A stretch of 8,298 nt of DNA, from the NCBI GenBank assembly GCA_009885605.1, contig VFKK01000188.1:1-8298 (forward strand). Reading direction: 5' to 3'. The position numbers and the translations under genes are program-made. The notes under the pieces were generated by a model, which was not told the DNA's origin, searched no databases, and saw nothing but the letters and a program-made list of their open reading frames with translations. Below, in pieces: positions 1 to 6,963 of the stretch. This DNA comes from Cyclobacteriaceae bacterium (GTDB taxonomy: Bacteria; Bacteroidota; Bacteroidia; Cytophagales; Cyclobacteriaceae). Position 1 is the first letter of the stretch; each line of letters starts with the position of its first letter.

Positions 1-85
1 AGAAAAGTACCTGGCGCATCACTTCTCGGGAAGAATTTTAAAAAAGTCTGATTTCAATTATCCGATTATCAGCTATCCCAAACCG

Positions 86-125
86 CGTATTTCGTATTAT
101 ATCTTATCTCCCTATCTCGTATCTC
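86..125. repeat. Degenerate short tandem repeat (TATCTCG-like) in left intergenic stretch
   Basis: On the plus strand this stretch is built from imperfect copies of a roughly 7-base unit resembling TATCTCG (CGTATTTCG, TATCTTATCTCC, CTATCTCG, TATCTC). Read on the minus strand it is a GAGATACGAGATAG-like purine-rich run lying just downstream of the histidine kinase stop codon. The surrounding bases 1-141 show no supportable gene and no clear intrinsic terminator for the kinase. Copies are too diverged to be sure this is a true repeat rather than biased composition. Confidence 0.35.
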
Positions 126-141
126 TAATCTTTTATTTCTT

Positions 142-1377
142 TCAATATTCCAAAATCCCCTCCGTAATAAATTGTGACGCTCCCTCGTGATTACCATGAA
201 GAGCGATACGAAAAGTCGTTCCCTTTCCCAGCTCAGAGTTTTTCACAAAAATCTTTCCTCCGTGGTAGCCTTCCACGATCCGCTTAGCCAGCGTCAATCC
301 CAATCCCCATCCTCTCTGACGAGTAGTGAACCCTGGGTTAAATACCCTTTTAAACATATTTTTATCCATGCCTTTTCCGGTATCGGTGATATCGACGATT
401 ACATACTTATCGCTGTCCTGCAAGACATTGATGGTAATTGTTCCCTTTCCCTTCATCGCATCAACTGCATTTTTGCAGATATTTTCGATCACCCATTCAA
501 AAAGTGGCTTGTTCATCATGGCCTCCAGATCCTTTGAATCTGTATTGATCAATAGGTCCACTTTGGTAGAAATCCGCGGTCTCAGGTAATTGATCGTCTC
601 CTCGATCACTTCGTAAAGATTTTCAGGCTTGATGACTGGCTTGCTGCCAATACTGCTGAATCGCTCCGTCACCATTCGAAGCTTTACTACATCTTTGTCC
701 ATTTCCTGGATGATTTCCTTGTTTTCATCCCAGACAGGAGAATTTCGGAGGTAGTCAATCCAGGCCATCAAGGAGGCAATTGGAGTTCCAAGTTGATGAG
801 CTGTTTCTTTGGTCAAGCCCGCCCAAACTCGGTTTTGCTCTGCGATTTTGCTTTGATTTAAAAGTGCATAGGCCAAAGCCCCAAAAAGTAAAATGACCGC
901 CAGCTGAATGTAAGGGTAATATTTCAGGTTAATTAATAACTCGGAATTGCGGTAGAAAACCAGAATATCTGCTTCCTGGAGTAGAATCGGCTCATACTCA
1001 GCACGCATCTCTTCCAATTCACGTTGGAGAGTTTGAATCGAATCTTCGGCGGTGGCATTTTTTTTAAATCTGATATTTCGGAATTCCAGTGGATTCTCGT
1101 ACGCATCCACCATAATTACCGGGATGGAATAATTCTGCTGAATGATTTCCTGATTGATGAAAGTAAGATTTTCAGAAGTGGTAGCAGCATATTCCAAAGC
1201 GCTTGAAAGCAATTCTATTTGCCTCCTCTCCCGTTCACGGAGTTCCTCAACCAGTTTATTGGTGTACCAGATTGATCCTCCGCCAATTACGATCGAAACC
1301 AAGACAACAAGCCACTTAACCTGATTTTTGTTATTGTATAAGTCGAGGGATGTGAGGTCCTGAAATCGGTTTTTCAT
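142..1377 (-). CDS. Orphan membrane-bound sensor histidine kinase
   Basis: Two-component sensor kinase of 411 residues, expected in the inner membrane. An N-terminal transmembrane helix (about 22-38) and a second one (about 153-172) bracket an extracytoplasmic region of about 110 residues. That region is mostly charged and helical and matches no sensor fold I recognise. The kinase core follows TM2 with little room for a HAMP domain. The H-box TAHQLGTP has its phospho-acceptor at His194, the N-box includes Asn299 and Asn303, the G1 box is DTGKGM (332-337), the F-box is around FNPGFTT (346-352), and the G2 box is GWGLG (356-360), so ATP binding looks intact. The residue after the catalytic His is Gln, where most HisKA kinases have Glu or Asp. 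I start at the ATG at 1377; the in-frame TTG directly upstream is possible but less likely. No response regulator is in the window, so its partner is unknown. It is divergent from dps. Confidence 0.9.
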   Translation of the reverse strand: MKNRFQDLTSLDLYNNKNQVKWLVVLVSIVIGGGSIWYTNKLVEELRERERRQIELLSSALEYAATTSENLTFINQEIIQQNYSIPVIMVDAYENPLEFRNIRFKKNATAEDSIQTLQRELEEMRAEYEPILLQEADILVFYRNSELLINLKYYPYIQLAVILLFGALAYALLNQSKIAEQNRVWAGLTKETAHQLGTPIASLMAWIDYLRNSPVWDENKEIIQEMDKDVVKLRMVTERFSSIGSKPVIKPENLYEVIEETINYLRPRISTKVDLLINTDSKDLEAMMNKPLFEWVIENICKNAVDAMKGKGTITINVLQDSDKYVIVDITDTGKGMDKNMFKRVFNPGFTTRQRGWGLGLTLAKRIVEGYHGGKIFVKNSELGKGTTFRIALHGNHEGASQFITEGILEY

Positions 1378-1427
1378 CAAACAAACAAGAAATACTAAGG
1401 TTATTAACTTTCCAATCTCCCTGATAG

Positions 1428-1442
1428 TATGTCTGAGACATA
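1428..1442. promoter_or_regulatory. Perfect 15-base palindrome between kinase and dps (candidate operator)
   Basis: The sequence TATGTCTGAGACATA is a perfect 7-1-7 inverted repeat. It ends 11 bases upstream of the proposed -33 element of dps and 51 bases upstream of the kinase ATG, so a protein bound here could act on either divergent gene. The 7-1-7 geometry resembles Fur/PerR family boxes, but the base sequence does not match the classical Fur or PerR consensus. It has no following T-run, so it is not a terminator. Which regulator binds it is unknown. Confidence 0.5.
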
Positions 1443-1453
1443 GAAAATTAGAG

Positions 1454-1485
1454 TTGGGATAGCCCGTCTTTTATAGGTAAATTTA
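1454..1485 (+). promoter_or_regulatory. Probable Bacteroidota-type promoter of dps
   Basis: A TTGG element at 1454-1457 and TAAATTTA at 1478-1485 resemble the Bacteroidota housekeeping sigma promoter (TTTG at -33, TAnnTTTG at -7) with a spacer of 20 bases, in the expected range. The last base of the -7 box is A rather than G. A transcript would start near 1492, giving a leader of about 30 bases. No Shine-Dalgarno is visible before the ATG at 1521, which is normal for this phylum. Confidence 0.45.
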
Positions 1486-1520
1486 AAGTACAACGATTTA
1501 GAAAAATAACAACAGAAAAT

Positions 1521-1991
1521 ATGAAAAGGACTGCAATAGGATTAGAAATTGAAGAAAGCCAGGTTTTAGTGGAAAAGCTAAACGAGCTTCTTGCAAATTA
1601 CCAGATTTACTACCAAAACCTTAGAAACTTTCATTGGAACGTCACAGGACCTAATTTCTTTGAACTCCATGCAAAGTTTGAGGAATTGTACACAGCCGCA
1701 AATCTGGGTGTGGACGAAACAGCCGAACGTATCCTGACTCTTGGATCAAGACCTTACTCTTCTTATCAGGAATACATCGACAACGCTGAGATCAAAGAGG
1801 CCATGGAGGTAAAAGATCATATTGACATGGTGGAAATTGTCAGAAACGATCTAAATATTCTGCTAAAGCTAGAAAGGGACACCCTCAATACGGCTAATGA
1901 ATTGGGAGACGAAGGAACTGCATCGCTGATGAGTGACTACATTATGGCTAAAGAAAAAGTTGTTTGGATGCTTTCCGCATACCTTAGATAA
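1521..1991 (+). CDS. dps: Dps family DNA-protecting ferritin-like protein
   Basis: Dps/mini-ferritin of 156 residues, a typical length. It is expected to assemble into a cytoplasmic dodecamer that oxidises Fe(II) with hydrogen peroxide and stores the iron, limiting Fenton damage to DNA. The ferroxidase ligands are complete when spaced against E. coli Dps: His38 (in FHWNVTGP), His50, an acidic residue four later (Glu54 in place of Asp), Asp65 and Glu69 (in DETAER). The motif NFHWNVTGPNFFELH (36-50) is diagnostic. The N-terminal tail is short and only weakly basic (MKRTA), so direct DNA binding through a Lys-rich tail as in E. coli is uncertain. It is the only plus-strand gene in the window, monocistronic, with its own promoter, an upstream palindrome and a strong terminator. 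Peroxide- or iron-responsive control is likely from the family but not shown here. Confidence 0.96.
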   Translation: MKRTAIGLEIEESQVLVEKLNELLANYQIYYQNLRNFHWNVTGPNFFELHAKFEELYTAANLGVDETAERILTLGSRPYSSYQEYIDNAEIKEAMEVKDHIDMVEIVRNDLNILLKLERDTLNTANELGDEGTASLMSDYIMAKEKVVWMLSAYLR

Positions 1992-1993
1992 AG

Positions 1994-2027
1994 AAAAAAA
2001 TCCGGGCAAATCCCGGATTTTTCTTTT
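1994..2027. terminator. Bidirectional intrinsic terminator shared by dps and the ABC permease gene
   Basis: Arms AAAAATCCGGG (1996-2006) and CCCGGATTTTT (2012-2022) form an 11-bp perfect stem with a CAAAT loop. T-runs follow on the plus strand (2018-2027) and, read on the other strand, through the A-run 2000-1994. It lies between the dps stop (1991) and the permease stop (2026-2028), so it can end both converging transcripts. Confidence 0.9.
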
Positions 2028-3336
2028 ACTGGTTGGTTTTGATCCATTTCCAGAGGGTCTTGTAAGTTGGCTTGGTGCCATGCATCAGAATTCCTATTCG
2101 ATAGATTTTTCCCGCCATCCAGGTAGTAAACAAAAATCCTCCTATCAGCAATCCCATGGAAAGTGCCAAGTCCGTCCACGGCACCCCATAACTGACTCTG
2201 CCCATCATAGCAATCGGCGATGTCAGAGGTATGATGGAGAGCCAAAAAGAAGCATTGCTATTGGGATCATTCAGGACGAAAACAAAAAGTCCCAAATAGG
2301 CTACAATCAATGGGATAGTGACGGGCAGCATAAATTGCTGAGCATCGGATGGTGCATCGACTGCGGATCCAATAGCCGCGAACATTGCTCCGTAAAGTAA
2401 GTATCCACCCAGAAAGTAGAAAATAAAACTAAAAGTAAGGCCTATGAAATCTATTCCCGAAATTACCTGAAAGATTTGTGCCATATCCGAGCCCGGAGGC
2501 ATGCTTTCTGCAATTTCCGGACTTGCCATTTCCAAGGCTTGTTGCTGCGGCATCTGCATTCCCAAAACCCCAATTACCACAGAGGAAAGGGTGCCTATCA
2601 GCAGCACCCAAATTAAAAACTGGGTTAATCCGACTGCTCCGATTCCTATGATTTTACCCATCATCAACTGAAAGGGCTTGAGCGAGGAGACCAAAATCTC
2701 CACGATCCGGCTGGATTTCTCCTCAATCACACCCTGCATGATCTGATTGCCATACACGAAAATGAAAATATAGATCAAAATCCCGGAGCTGAAGCCGAGT
2801 GCATAATTGACCGTGGCGTCGCTCACAGTTTCTGCGCCTTGCGCATCCAGAGTGATTGATTTGATTCCAACCTTGGTTCTGACTTCATTGATTATTTTAG
2901 GATCAATTCCGCTTTCAAAAAGCCGCTGCTCCTCAATTTTCTTTTTCAGATTATTTTCCAAATAACTAATCAGATTCATACTCGGGTTCTCTTCTCCATA
3001 GTAGATAATCCCGGTTGGATCTTTCAGATCAAATTTCGGAATGTAAAGGAACCCGTATCGATCTCCATTTCGAACCAGCTTTTTTGATGTTTCCAGATCT
3101 TTTCCGGAAAAAGAAAAGGCATATTGCTCGGAGCTTTCAAGAAAGAATAACTTGTTTTCATCTACCACCTCGATGATTCGAAGAGATTGTGTTTCTTTTT
3201 CCTCCATCGCTATCCAGACAAAAATGCCCATGATAGCCGGAAAAATGAGCGGCGTGAGCAATGTGGCCAGGAGAAACGATTTTTTCTTTACCCGAGAAAG
3301 ATATTCGCGCTGAATGACAAGCCAGATTTTATTCAT
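2026..3336 (-). CDS. ABC-2 type exporter permease, NatB-like
   Basis: Integral membrane subunit of an ABC exporter, 436 residues, partner of the adjacent ATPase. The topology fits the NatB/ABC-2 class: a cytoplasmic N-terminus (QREYLSRVKKKSF), TM1 at about 21-43, a large extracytoplasmic domain of about 130 residues, then a C-terminal membrane block with helices near 178-198, 228-258, 296-325, 335-355 and 388-408. The conserved cytoplasmic segment EEKSSRIVEILVSSLKPFQ (205-223) followed by LMMGKIIG is the hallmark of this permease class. A Gln/Met/Pro-rich loop lies at about 260-285. The ATG overlaps the ATPase stop by 8 bases, suggesting translational coupling. NatAB of Bacillus exports sodium, but substrates vary widely in this family, so the cargo is unknown. 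Transcription ends at the shared hairpin just past the stop. Confidence 0.9.
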   Translation of the reverse strand: MNKIWLVIQREYLSRVKKKSFLLATLLTPLIFPAIMGIFVWIAMEEKETQSLRIIEVVDENKLFFLESSEQYAFSFSGKDLETSKKLVRNGDRYGFLYIPKFDLKDPTGIIYYGEENPSMNLISYLENNLKKKIEEQRLFESGIDPKIINEVRTKVGIKSITLDAQGAETVSDATVNYALGFSSGILIYIFIFVYGNQIMQGVIEEKSSRIVEILVSSLKPFQLMMGKIIGIGAVGLTQFLIWVLLIGTLSSVVIGVLGMQMPQQQALEMASPEIAESMPPGSDMAQIFQVISGIDFIGLTFSFIFYFLGGYLLYGAMFAAIGSAVDAPSDAQQFMLPVTIPLIVAYLGLFVFVLNDPNSNASFWLSIIPLTSPIAMMGRVSYGVPWTDLALSMGLLIGGFLFTTWMAGKIYRIGILMHGTKPTYKTLWKWIKTNQ

Positions 3337-4222
3337 AATTGGCAGATTTGATCTGGTGGATGAAAATCTCTTCCATGCTGGGAATTACTTCTTCAAATTG
3401 CTTGACCTGACCATATTGCATTAACTCGGACAATAATTCGTTAGGAGTCTTCCCACTCAGGGACAAAGAAAAATGATAAGAATTGTCCAAGCCTTTTACA
3501 ATCCATTCAAGAGGCAATTCTTTGGTAAGACTTTCCAATGTAATGCTGAAAACCTCCGGTCTGAAACTTGATTTCACCTCTCTCATCGTACCATCCAATA
3601 TTTTTCTGGATTTGTGGATCATTGCCACCCGATCACAAAGGAGCTCGACAGATTCCATTCTGTGGGTGCTTAGGATTACGGTTGTTCCCTGGGCCTTGAG
3701 CCCCAAGATTTCGTCTTTAATAATTTCTGCATTCAGCGGATCAAAGCCGGAAAAAGGCTCATCCAATATCAAAAGAGCTGGATTATGAATGATCGTTGAA
3801 ATGAACTGGACCTTTTGGGCCATTCCTTTAGACAAATCCTCGATCTTTTTGTCCTTCCATGACGACATTTCAAGCTTTTGAAGCCAATGATTTATTCTGG
3901 ATTTTGCATCCTGCTGGCTCAATCCTTTCAATCTGGCAAAGTAGATCATCTGATCCCAGACTTTCATTTTCTTATAGAGCCCTCTTTCTTCTGGCAAGTA
4001 CCCAATTTGGCTGATATGATCGGAAGAAAGTGGTTTTCCATCAATCAGGATGGTACCACTGTCGCCTTCAATAATCTGATTAATAATTCGGATCAAAGTG
4101 GTTTTACCTGCTCCGTTAGGGCCCAATAGGCCAAAAATTATTCCTTTCGGAACGTATAAATCCAAATCAGTGAGCGCTCTGCTGCTTCCGTAGGATTTAT
4201 TGAGTTTTTCGATTTTTAGCAT
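3329..4222 (-). CDS. ABC exporter ATP-binding protein, NatA-like
   Basis: Cytoplasmic ATPase of 297 residues that powers the NatB-like permease encoded immediately downstream. Walker A is GPNGAGKTT (34-42), the signature is LSKGMAQK (130-137), Walker B is LLILDEPFSG (150-159) with catalytic Glu155, and the switch His is His187 (STHRME). The Q-loop region reads IGYLPEERGLY (73-83), the form characteristic of NatA-type ATPases in which the usual Gln is absent. The roughly 80 residues after the nucleotide-binding domain form the C-terminal accessory domain typical of this subfamily. It starts 18 bases after the secreted-protein stop and overlaps the permease start by 8 bases, so all three genes are probably one transcript. 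Catalytic residues are all present, so it should be active. Confidence 0.93.
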   Translation of the reverse strand: MLKIEKLNKSYGSSRALTDLDLYVPKGIIFGLLGPNGAGKTTLIRIINQIIEGDSGTILIDGKPLSSDHISQIGYLPEERGLYKKMKVWDQMIYFARLKGLSQQDAKSRINHWLQKLEMSSWKDKKIEDLSKGMAQKVQFISTIIHNPALLILDEPFSGFDPLNAEIIKDEILGLKAQGTTVILSTHRMESVELLCDRVAMIHKSRKILDGTMREVKSSFRPEVFSITLESLTKELPLEWIVKGLDNSYHFSLSLSGKTPNELLSELMQYGQVKQFEEVIPSMEEIFIHQIKSANYE

Positions 4223-4240
4223 TGAGTGAAAAAGCAGGGA

Positions 4241-5128
4241 TTATTCGACCGTCAAAGAACCTACTCCTACATCAATTGTTAGCTCAAGAAGCCTTGGATC
4301 GGATGCTTTGTAACCCCTCGTCACATAAGTTTCCTTATCAATGGATCTCAAATATTTAGGAAGAGCAGTTCTGCACATGGCAGTTGTCTTCATTTTTATT
4401 TTTATTGGAAACGAATCAGGGGGCAAATGAAGGTTGAGCGTTCCTGCACCAACAGCGGCGATAACCTGGCAAGATGAAGACATTCCTTCGGAAAAGTTAA
4501 GATCGATTGAACCGTAATTAACTTCAAAAATCATCATTTTGGCGTTCGTGAAATTGGCATTTTGAATCCCTACAGAACCCATGTTCAAAGTCACCAGAAG
4601 CGTATCCATCTGGACTTGATTTGGATCAGCAGTACTGTAATGAATTAAAACATCAGAGCTGGCGCTCTTTACTTTCATTTGAGAAACCGGAAGCTGTGCC
4701 AAATCAAAATCAGCCTCTCCCATTCCGAGGTTAAAATCCAAATGGTAAAGAAAATTTGATGTCAATCCCAAATCCCAGCTATGATCAAAATCACCTTCTG
4801 AATCGGAAAAAAGTTTTGATGTAATACTTTTTCCGAGATTTTCTGACTCCACATTTTTGTGAGAGAGAGAGGTTTCGAGAATATTATTTCTGATTTGGTG
4901 GGAAAAAACCGGAAGAATATTGGTCTTAGCCAGGTGCCCATGGATGTATACCGGCTCAGCAGATTTGATTCTTTTAAGTTGGGTGGAACTTTTATAGGTC
5001 GAAAACTCCAAATGAACCATTTCGAAGCCCGTTTTTTCTGGTGCTCTAAACTCTCTGACTAGTTGTGCTTTACTAAAACCCACACTCCCACAACCAACAA
5101 GAAAAAGCAGACACAATTTTCTCAGCAT
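4241..5128 (-). CDS. Exported beta-repeat protein of unknown function (toast-rack/LiaF-like)
   Basis: A 295-residue protein of no firmly known function. The N-terminus is an export signal: MLRKLCLLFLVGC gives a lipobox-like LVGC with Cys13, but the hydrophobic core is short, and a signal peptidase I site after SKA (19-21, before QL) is an equally good reading. So it is either an outer-envelope lipoprotein or periplasmic. The C-terminal half (about 128-295) carries repeated short beta segments with Gly-rich turns: LDFNLGMGEADFDL (130-143), LNMGSVGIQ (181-189), NYGSIDLNF (204-212), AAVGAGTLNLHL (224-235) and IDVGVGSLTVE (285-295). This resembles the bacterial toast-rack/LiaF-type beta domains found with envelope-stress systems. 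It is the first gene of a likely operon with a NatAB-type exporter 18 bases downstream, so a role in that transporter or in envelope stress is a guess from context. Confidence 0.75.
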   Translation of the reverse strand: MLRKLCLLFLVGCGSVGFSKAQLVREFRAPEKTGFEMVHLEFSTYKSSTQLKRIKSAEPVYIHGHLAKTNILPVFSHQIRNNILETSLSHKNVESENLGKSITSKLFSDSEGDFDHSWDLGLTSNFLYHLDFNLGMGEADFDLAQLPVSQMKVKSASSDVLIHYSTADPNQVQMDTLLVTLNMGSVGIQNANFTNAKMMIFEVNYGSIDLNFSEGMSSSCQVIAAVGAGTLNLHLPPDSFPIKIKMKTTAMCRTALPKYLRSIDKETYVTRGYKASDPRLLELTIDVGVGSLTVE

Positions 5129-5165
5129 AGGGATAGGGTACGAGGCGACTTTGAAAAGGTTTTTT

Positions 5166-5201
5166 AAAAATATAAAAAAAGCCAGAATTGCTTCCGGCTT
5201 T
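5166..5201 (-). terminator. Intrinsic terminator after dnaJ
   Basis: On the minus strand AAAGCCGGAA pairs with TTCTGGCTTT as a 10-bp stem (one G-U pair) closed by a GCAA tetraloop of the stable GNRA class, followed by TTTTTTTATATTTTT. It begins 7 bases after the dnaJ stop codon and separates the grpE-dnaJ unit from the exporter operon. The next gene starts 37 bases beyond it, so that gene needs a promoter within or very near this sequence; I saw no convincing one. Confidence 0.9.
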
Positions 5202-5208
5202 GTTTCAA

Positions 5209-6318
5209 TTAGAAAAACTCTTTCATCTTATCAAAGAATGACTTTTCAGATTTTCCCGGATCGGGTTTGAAATTATTTGATTCACGAAGATTTTCGAGGA
5301 TTTGTCTTTCTTCTTTAGATAGCTGAACAGGAGTCCAGACATTGACCATGATTAATTGGTCTCCTCTGGTGTATCCGTTGATATCTTTTATTCCTTTTCC
5401 TTTTAATCTCAGCATTTTACCGCTCTGAGTACCTGGATCAATTTTGATTTTTACTTTTCCGTCGATAGTCGGGACTTCGATTGATGCCCCAAGAGTGGCA
5501 TCAACGAAGGAAACATGCAAGTCAAAAATGACATTGTTCCCGTCTCTTTGAAGGATTTGATCCTCGACTTCTTCGATCACAATTAACAAATCGCCAGGAA
5601 TGCCTCCCGGAATCTCGTTTCCTTTTCCAGACATACTCAGCTGCATTCCTTCCGCAACTCCGCCGGGTATATTGATAGAAATAACTTCTTCTCTAATAAT
5701 TAGCCCTCTTGCATCAGCTTCTGTCGGTTTTTTATCGACTATTTGGCCACTCCCGCCACAGACAGCACATGTGCTTGCAGAGACCATTTGTCCCAACATC
5801 GTATTGACGACTTTTTTGATTTGACCCGAACCCTGACACGTACTACAGGACTTAAAAGTGACTCCCTGAGCTATCACATGGCGTTTAACTTTAATCTTTT
5901 TCTCGACACCATTTGAGATTTCCTGAAGGTTCAGCTTTAACTTGACCCTAAGATTTGTTCCTTTTTTAGTTCGACGACCACCGCCACCTCCGCTAAAGAA
6001 TGAACCAAATCCTCCTCCTCCACCGAAAATATCACCAAACTGGGAGAAAATATCTTCCATGTTCATTCCACCGCCGCCATAGCCGGCACTTCCTCCAACT
6101 CCTTGGTGACCATACTGGTCATAACGTTGCTTTTTCTCAGAATTACTCAAGACCTCATAGGCCTCAGCTGCTTCTTTGAATTTATCTTCAGCCTCGGGAT
6201 TGTCGGGGTTTTTATCTGGGTGATATTGAATCGCCAGTTTTCTGTAGGCTTTCTTGATCTCTTCAGGGGTGGCAGACTTGGTGACACCTAATACCTCGTA
6301 ATAGTCTCTTTTTGCCAT
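5209..6318 (-). CDS. dnaJ: Chaperone DnaJ (Hsp40), two-motif zinc domain variant
   Basis: DnaJ co-chaperone of 369 residues (E. coli has 376). It delivers unfolded substrates to DnaK and stimulates its ATPase. The J domain covers about 4-69 with the essential HPD at 33-35. A Gly/Phe-rich linker spans about 72-115, and the substrate-binding beta domains occupy about 120-340. The zinc region holds only two CxxCxGxG motifs (Cys158/161 and Cys184/187) instead of the usual four. Their 26-residue spacing fits motifs 2 and 3, the pair that forms the Zn II site. The motif 1 and motif 4 positions are replaced by non-Cys sequence (around RHVIAQGVTF and VDKKPTEADARG), with no frameshift. It starts 4 bases after the grpE stop, so the two are co-transcribed, and an intrinsic terminator follows. 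dnaK is not in the window. Confidence 0.97.
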   Translation of the reverse strand: MAKRDYYEVLGVTKSATPEEIKKAYRKLAIQYHPDKNPDNPEAEDKFKEAAEAYEVLSNSEKKQRYDQYGHQGVGGSAGYGGGGMNMEDIFSQFGDIFGGGGGFGSFFSGGGGGRRTKKGTNLRVKLKLNLQEISNGVEKKIKVKRHVIAQGVTFKSCSTCQGSGQIKKVVNTMLGQMVSASTCAVCGGSGQIVDKKPTEADARGLIIREEVISINIPGGVAEGMQLSMSGKGNEIPGGIPGDLLIVIEEVEDQILQRDGNNVIFDLHVSFVDATLGASIEVPTIDGKVKIKIDPGTQSGKMLRLKGKGIKDINGYTRGDQLIMVNVWTPVQLSKEERQILENLRESNNFKPDPGKSEKSFFDKMKEFF

Positions 6319-6322
6319 AATA

Positions 6323-6895
6323 TTATGCTCCTGTCACTACTTTGGCGAATCGAACTACTTTTTCGCCAAGTGTGTATCCTTTTTCTACTACATCGATGAC
6401 CATTCCTTTCATGTCTTCCTTTGGAGATGAAATGGAGGTAATTGCCTCCTGAGTATCCGGATTAAAAGGTTTTCCTGTCAAATTATCCATAGATTTCAGA
6501 CCTCTGTTTTCAAGCGTTCTGACAAGCTTATGGTATATCAATTGATTGCCTTCGCGAACCTTGACAGCATCTTCCTGAGTTTCATTCGCTTTGAATGCCC
6601 TTTCAAAATCATCAACCACCAGGATCAATTCCTTCAAAATTTCCTCAGAAGCTGTTGTAATCAAATCCAGCCTTTCTTTGGCAGTCCTTTTCCTATAGTT
6701 TTCAAAATCAGAATAGAGTCTGAGGTATTTATCTTTTAGCTCAGCAACTTCTCTTTCCAATTTTTTTTCCATAGGTTCTGCTGTTTCACCTGATGAATCT
6801 GAAACTGCTTCTTCCGAATTGGTTTCAGAAGAATCATCCAGGACTTGGTCCTCATTCTTATTAGACTCTGAATCCACTCTTTCCTTATTTTTCAT
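6323..6895 (-). CDS. grpE: GrpE, nucleotide exchange factor for DnaK
   Basis: GrpE of 190 residues, a usual length. It acts as a dimer that opens the DnaK nucleotide pocket to release ADP. Residues 1-42 are an acidic, Ser/Glu/Asn-rich disordered tail. A long coiled-coil helix follows (about 43-100, including LRLYSDFENYRKRTAKE), then a helical bundle, and the C-terminal beta domain carries the family motif around GKPFNPDTQEAI (141-152) and the ending EKGYTLGEKVVRFAKVV. Gln149 stands where many GrpE proteins have His, a mild variation. It is the first gene of a grpE-dnaJ pair. The 82-base gap upstream contains inverted repeats and a possible promoter. Heat-shock control is expected from the family. 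Confidence 0.97.
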   Translation of the reverse strand: MKNKERVDSESNKNEDQVLDDSSETNSEEAVSDSSGETAEPMEKKLEREVAELKDKYLRLYSDFENYRKRTAKERLDLITTASEEILKELILVVDDFERAFKANETQEDAVKVREGNQLIYHKLVRTLENRGLKSMDNLTGKPFNPDTQEAITSISSPKEDMKGMVIDVVEKGYTLGEKVVRFAKVVTGA

Positions 6896-6930
6896 GATAA
6901 TGATAAGCTCTAGTTGGCTTTTCGGAATTA

Positions 6931-6963
6931 CAATATTGCTGCCAGCCTATATTTACTGACAAT
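6931..6963 (-). promoter_or_regulatory. Possible promoter of grpE-dnaJ
   Basis: Read on the minus strand, ATTG (6963-6960) and CAATATTG (6938-6931) are separated by 21 bases. They resemble the Bacteroidota -33 and -7 elements, though the -7 box matches TAnnTTTG at only part of its positions. A start near 6924 would leave a leader of about 30 bases before the grpE ATG at 6895. The promoter overlaps the inverted-repeat cluster, as an operator-controlled promoter would. Confidence 0.3.

Noticed and set aside
1..141. Possible gene fragments at the left edge: plus frames ending at 41, 51 or 190, and a minus-strand ATG at 19 reading MRQVLF to the edge
   Set aside because: Each is too short to recognise, they conflict with one another, and the frame ending at 190 runs into the kinase gene. 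None could be supported.
187..589. Two overlapping plus-strand open frames opposite the kinase catalytic domain
   Set aside because: They are antisense to the conserved N, G1, F and G2 boxes, with no promoter or family resemblance.
1378..1380. TTG as the kinase start, one codon before the ATG
   Set aside because: The ATG follows immediately and starts a normal N-terminus; nothing favours the rarer codon.
1428..1442. Classical OxyR, Fur or PerR box assignment for the dps palindrome
   Set aside because: Only the 7-1-7 geometry resembles Fur/PerR; the bases do not match, and the OxyR ATAG/CTAT spacing is not met.
1933..2400. Plus-strand open frame of 155 codons overlapping the dps end and the permease gene
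   Set aside because: It crosses the strong terminator, lies antisense to a well-conserved ABC permease, and its residue pattern (Ser/Gln/His rich) looks like a shadow frame.
5992..6113. Gly-codon-rich segment in dnaJ considered as a low-complexity repeat element
   Set aside because: It encodes the normal Gly/Phe linker of DnaJ in frame.
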